A DNA stretch of 9,362 nt from Pseudomonas sp. (GTDB lineage: Bacteria > Pseudomonadota > Gammaproteobacteria > Pseudomonadales > Pseudomonadaceae). The stretch covers positions 1-9,362 of the forward strand of contig DQAA01000340.1 in NCBI GenBank assembly GCA_003523465.1, written 5' to 3'. Made by a program: the position numbers and the translations under genes. Positions 7,089-9,362 of this stretch are shown in pieces (position 1 is the stretch's first letter; the number at the start of each line of letters is the position of its first letter). The notes under the pieces were generated by a model, which saw only the letters and a list, made by a program, of their open reading frames with translations, ran no database searches and was not told the origin of the DNA.

Positions 7089-7922
7089 ATGCAGCATGAA
7101 TCCCACACCCACGGCATCGACATGTCGGCCCTGGGTCGCGACAAACAGAGCCTGCGCCTGGCCGAAGAAACCGTGGCCATCGAAGTGCCGGGCCTGAGCC
7201 TGTTCTACGGCGAGAAACAAGCCCTGTTCGACGTCAGCATGAACATCCCGAAACAGCGCGTGACCGCCTTCATCGGCCCGTCCGGTTGCGGTAAATCGAC
7301 CCTGCTGCGGACTTTCAACCGCATGAACGACCTGGTCGATGGCTGCCGCGTCGAGGGCGCCATCAACCTCTACGGCAACAACATCTACCGCAAGGGCGAA
7401 GACGTCGCCGAACTGCGTCGCCGCGTCGGCATGGTGTTCCAGAAGCCGAACCCCTTCCCCAAGACCATCTATGAAAACGTGGTCTACGGCCTGCGCATCC
7501 AGGGCATCAACAAGAAGCGCGTGCTCGACGAAGCGGTCGAGTGGGCCCTCAAGGGCGCGGCCCTGTGGGACGAAGTGAAGGACCGTCTGCACGACTCGGC
7601 CCTGGGCCTGTCCGGCGGCCAGCAACAGCGTCTGGTCATCGCCCGGACCATCGCCGTGGAGCCGGAAGTGCTGCTCCTCGACGAACCCTGCTCGGCACTC
7701 GACCCGATCTCGACCCTCAAGGTCGAAGAGCTGATCTACGAGCTGAAATCCAAGTACACCATCGTCATCGTGACCCACAACATGCAACAGGCCGCGCGCG
7801 TCTCCGACTACACCGCGTTCATGTACATGGGCAAACTGGTCGAATTCGGCGACACCGACACCCTGTTCACCAACCCGGCCAAGAAGCAGACCGAAGACTA
7901 CATCACCGGTCGCTACGGCTAG
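7089..7922 (+). CDS. pstB: Phosphate transporter ATP-binding protein PstB
   Basis: PstB is the cytoplasmic ATPase that powers phosphate import through PstCA. The 277-aa protein has every ABC motif intact: Walker [10 protein letters not shown] (63-71), Q-loop Gln118 in VFQKPNPFP, signature LSGGQQQRL (174-182), Walker B VLLLDEP (194-200) with catalytic Glu199, D-loop SALD, and switch His230. The TFNRMND segment after Walker A and the [12 protein letters not shown] segment after the Q-loop are typical of PstB. An N-terminal extension of ~30 residues relative to the E. coli protein is present and includes a His-containing start (MQHESHTHG). GGAG (7078-7081), 7 nt before the ATG, supports the start. 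The gene lies between pstA and phoU as in other Pseudomonas genomes. Together with PhoU it is known to be needed for repression of PhoR signalling when phosphate is plentiful. Confidence 0.98.
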   Translation: MQHESHTHGIDMSALGRDKQSLRLAEETVAIEVPGLSLFYGEKQALFDVSMNIPKQRVTAFIGPSGCGKSTLLRTFNRMNDLVDGCRVEGAINLYGNNIYRKGEDVAELRRRVGMVFQKPNPFPKTIYENVVYGLRIQGINKKRVLDEAVEWALKGAALWDEVKDRLHDSALGLSGGQQQRLVIARTIAVEPEVLLLDEPCSALDPISTLKVEELIYELKSKYTIVIVTHNMQQAARVSDYTAFMYMGKLVEFGDTDTLFTNPAKKQTEDYITGRYG

Positions 7923-7970
7923 GGAAGGGCGCAAGCGCAGGCGGTGCCCGGGACAGACACGAATGACTTG

Positions 7971-7997
7971 AAGCTTGCGGCTCGGAGCCGGCAGCTT
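7971..7997 (+). repeat. Imperfect inverted repeat in the pstB-phoU gap
   Basis: The arms AAGCT-TG-CGGC (7971-7981) and GCCG-GC-AGCTT (7987-7997) pair except for a 2x2 internal mismatch, around a 5-nt loop (TCGGA). No T tract follows. The sequence resembles the short AGCTTG/CGGCTC-rich intergenic repeats I recall from fluorescens/putida genomes, so it may be a repeat-family copy rather than a locus-specific element. A genome-wide search would be needed to tell. It sits just ahead of the phoU ribosome binding site (GGAG, 8001-8004). Confidence 0.45.
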
Positions 7998-8011
7998 TGC
8001 GGAGCGAAAGC

Positions 8012-8767
8012 ATGATCGATAAAGACAGCCTTACCCATCACATCTCCCAGCAGTTCAACGCCGAGCTCGAAGAGGTGCGCAGCCACCTCCTGGCCATGGG
8101 CGGGCTGGTCGAGAAGCAGGTCAACGACGCGGTCACCGCGCTGATCGAGGCCGACTCGGGCCTGGCCCAGCAGGTTCGTGAAGTCGACGAGCAGATCAAC
8201 CAGATGGAGCGCAACATCGACGAAGAATGCGTGCGCATTCTTGCCCGTCGCCAGCCGGCCGCGTCCGACCTGCGCCTGATCATCAGCATCTCCAAGTCGG
8301 TGATCGACCTGGAGCGCATCGGCGACGAGTCGACCAAGATCGCCCGCCGCGCCATCCAGCTGTGCGAGGAAGGCGAGTCGCCGCGTGGCTACGTCGAGGT
8401 CCGCCATATCGGCGACCAGGTCCGCAACATGGTCCGTGATGCCCTGGACGCCTTCGCCCGTTTCGACGCCGACCTGGCGCTCTCCGTGGCCCAGTACGAC
8501 AAGACCATCGACCGCGAGTACAAGACCGCCCTGCGCGAGCTGGTCACCTACATGATGGAAGACCCGCGCTCGATCTCCCGCGTGCTCAGCGTCATCTGGG
8601 CCCTGCGTTCGCTGGAGCGCATCGGCGACCACGCGCGCAACATCTCCGAGCTGGTGATTTACCTGGTACGCGGCACCGACGTGCGCCACATGGGCCTCAA
8701 GCGCATGAAAGAAGAGGTACAAGGCGTCGAAAAGTCTAATGTTCCGGCTGAATCTGACGATAAATAA
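8012..8767 (+). CDS. phoU: Phosphate signalling regulator PhoU
   Basis: PhoU is a cytoplasmic peripheral protein that links PstSCAB to the sensor kinase PhoR and keeps the Pho regulon off when phosphate is sufficient. The 251-aa protein shows the usual tandem three-helix PhoU repeats. Each has its metal-cluster-type motif: LERIGDESTKIA (100-111) and LERIGDHARNIS (201-212). An acidic tail (residues ~234-250) follows the second repeat. The start is ATG 8012, with GGAG (8001-8004) 7 nt upstream; a TTG at 7997 in the same frame extends the open frame but lies in the hairpin arm and has no ribosome site. It lies 89 nt after pstB in the same direction and is followed by a strong terminator, so it is the last gene of the pstCAB-phoU unit. 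Confidence 0.97.
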   Translation: MIDKDSLTHHISQQFNAELEEVRSHLLAMGGLVEKQVNDAVTALIEADSGLAQQVREVDEQINQMERNIDEECVRILARRQPAASDLRLIISISKSVIDLERIGDESTKIARRAIQLCEEGESPRGYVEVRHIGDQVRNMVRDALDAFARFDADLALSVAQYDKTIDREYKTALRELVTYMMEDPRSISRVLSVIWALRSLERIGDHARNISELVIYLVRGTDVRHMGLKRMKEEVQGVEKSNVPAESDDK

Positions 8768-8784
8768 GACTGCCCCGAGAACTG

Positions 8785-8814
8785 ACGCCCGGCTTTTGGC
8801 CGGGCGTTTTCGTT
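8785..8814 (+). terminator. Rho-independent terminator of the pst-phoU operon
   Basis: A perfect 9-bp stem (ACGCCCGGC at 8785-8793, GCCGGGCGT at 8799-8807) with loop TTTTG is followed by TTTCGTTT. It starts 17 nt after the phoU stop and marks the end of the operon. Confidence 0.9.
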
Positions 8815-8877
8815 TGCGGCAGCGCAGTAGAAGGCACCCGCGAACGAATGTGTTGTTGTCCCGGCGTGACCGAAGTT

Positions 8878-8908
8878 TTGGCAAATGGCCATCAGTCAAC
8901 GTTATGCT
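8878..8908 (+). promoter_or_regulatory. Candidate sigma70-type promoter for the response regulator gene
   Basis: TTGGCA (8878-8883) matches the -35 consensus at five of six positions, and TATGCT (8903-8908) matches the -10 at four of six. The 19-bp spacer is longer than ideal, so the exact pairing is uncertain. No PhoB half-site pair is seen, which suggests this gene is not directly Pho-controlled. The rest of the gap (8815-8932) shows nothing else I can support. Confidence 0.4.
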
Positions 8909-8932
8909 AGTCGGGATCAGGAAGGAGTGGCG

Positions 8933-9362
8933 ATGAGTAAAGTCAGTGTGCTTGTTGTGGATGACGCGCCGTTTATCCGTGACCTGGTAAAGAAATGCCT
9001 GCGTAACTATTTCCCGGGCATGGTCATCGAGGATGCGGTCAACGGGCGCAAGGCCCAGACCCTGATGACCAAGGATGTCTTCGACATGGTCCTGTGCGAC
9101 TGGGAGATGCCCGAGATGTCCGGTCTCGAGTTGCTCACCTGGTGCCGCCAGCAGGACGCGATGAAGACGCTGCCGTTCATCATGGTGACCAGCCGTGGCG
9201 ACAAGGAAAACGTGGTGCAGGCGATCCATGCCGGCGTCTCGGACTATGTCGGCAAGCCGTTCACCAACGAACAACTGCTGACCAAGGTGAAGAAGGCCCT
9301 GGCCAGGGTTGGCAAGCTGGAAGCTGCGATGGCGGGAGGTCCGGCCCGTTCCTCCACTGGCT
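8933..9362 (+). CDS. CheY-like response regulator, 3' end outside window
   Basis: The first 143 residues of a receiver-domain protein are visible, and the frame is still open at the window edge. All phosphorelay residues are present: the acidic pair Asp10-Asp11 in VLVVDDAPF, phospho-acceptor Asp56 in LCDWEMPEMSG, switch Thr86 in MVTSRG, and Lys108 in GKPF. The receiver fold ends near residue 125. The remaining residues (AAMAGGPARSSTG) are Ala/Gly/Ser-rich and look like a linker, so a further domain or tail is likely. AAGGAG (8922-8927) lies 5 nt before the ATG. A response regulator gene follows phoU in P. aeruginosa as well (recalled gene order), so this is probably conserved. The output partner cannot be determined here. 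Confidence 0.9.
   Translation, partial: MSKVSVLVVDDAPFIRDLVKKCLRNYFPGMVIEDAVNGRKAQTLMTKDVFDMVLCDWEMPEMSGLELLTWCRQQDAMKTLPFIMVTSRGDKENVVQAIHAGVSDYVGKPFTNEQLLTKVKKALARVGKLEAAMAGGPARSSTG

Noticed and set aside
2981..7180. A 1399-codon open frame on the - strand across pstC, pstA and the start of pstB
   Set aside because: It is a by-product of strong G/C third-position bias in the + strand genes. Its product is a His/Gln/Asp/Gly-rich sequence without domains, and the + strand genes are unmistakable.
7997..8011. TTG at 7997 as the phoU start
   Set aside because: It lies in a hairpin arm without a ribosome site, whereas ATG 8012 has GGAG at ideal spacing and gives the usual PhoU N-terminus.

Overview
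The window is the high-affinity phosphate uptake locus of a Pseudomonas (gamma-proteobacterium; fluorescens/putida-like by protein sequence, although the species cannot be fixed from this piece). All genes are on the + strand. The order is pstS, pstC, pstA, pstB, phoU, then the start of a CheY-type response regulator gene cut by the right edge. Three things support the assignment: strong G/C third-position bias in the core genes, the greatly enlarged PstC (761 aa) and PstA (556 aa) typical of pseudomonads, and PhoB-box promoters.

Left flank (1-1800). This part looks accessory. The first 180 bases are only about 44% G+C by hand count and contain an unrecognised AT-rich coding remnant ending at 137, followed by a good intrinsic terminator (148-178). 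A 510-aa gene follows (200-1732). Its first ~87 residues are a colicin/S-type pyocin (Im2/7/9-like) immunity domain, and its C-terminal part is a pyocin-S translocation-type domain. The protein stops exactly where a bacteriocin killing domain would normally begin, which is the most unusual item in the window.

Phosphate locus (1801-8815). A PhoB-controlled promoter with three TGTCA-type half-sites at 11-bp pitch (1801-1829) precedes pstS, the periplasmic phosphate-binding protein. A GC-rich hairpin and a terminator follow pstS. A second set of three half-sites (2978-3006) then sits directly against the pstC start, so pstCAB-phoU has its own Pho promoter, possibly giving a nearly leaderless pstC message. 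PstC and PstA form the membrane channel, PstB is the ATPase, and PhoU links transporter state to the PhoR/PhoB two-component system. Hairpins lie in the pstA-pstB and pstB-phoU gaps. A strong terminator (8785-8814) closes the operon.

Right flank (8816-9362). A probable sigma70-type promoter and a strong ribosome binding site lead into a CheY-like receiver gene, truncated by the window end. From memory of the P. aeruginosa map, a response regulator gene follows phoU there too, with phoR/phoB a few genes further on, so this side looks like conserved core synteny.
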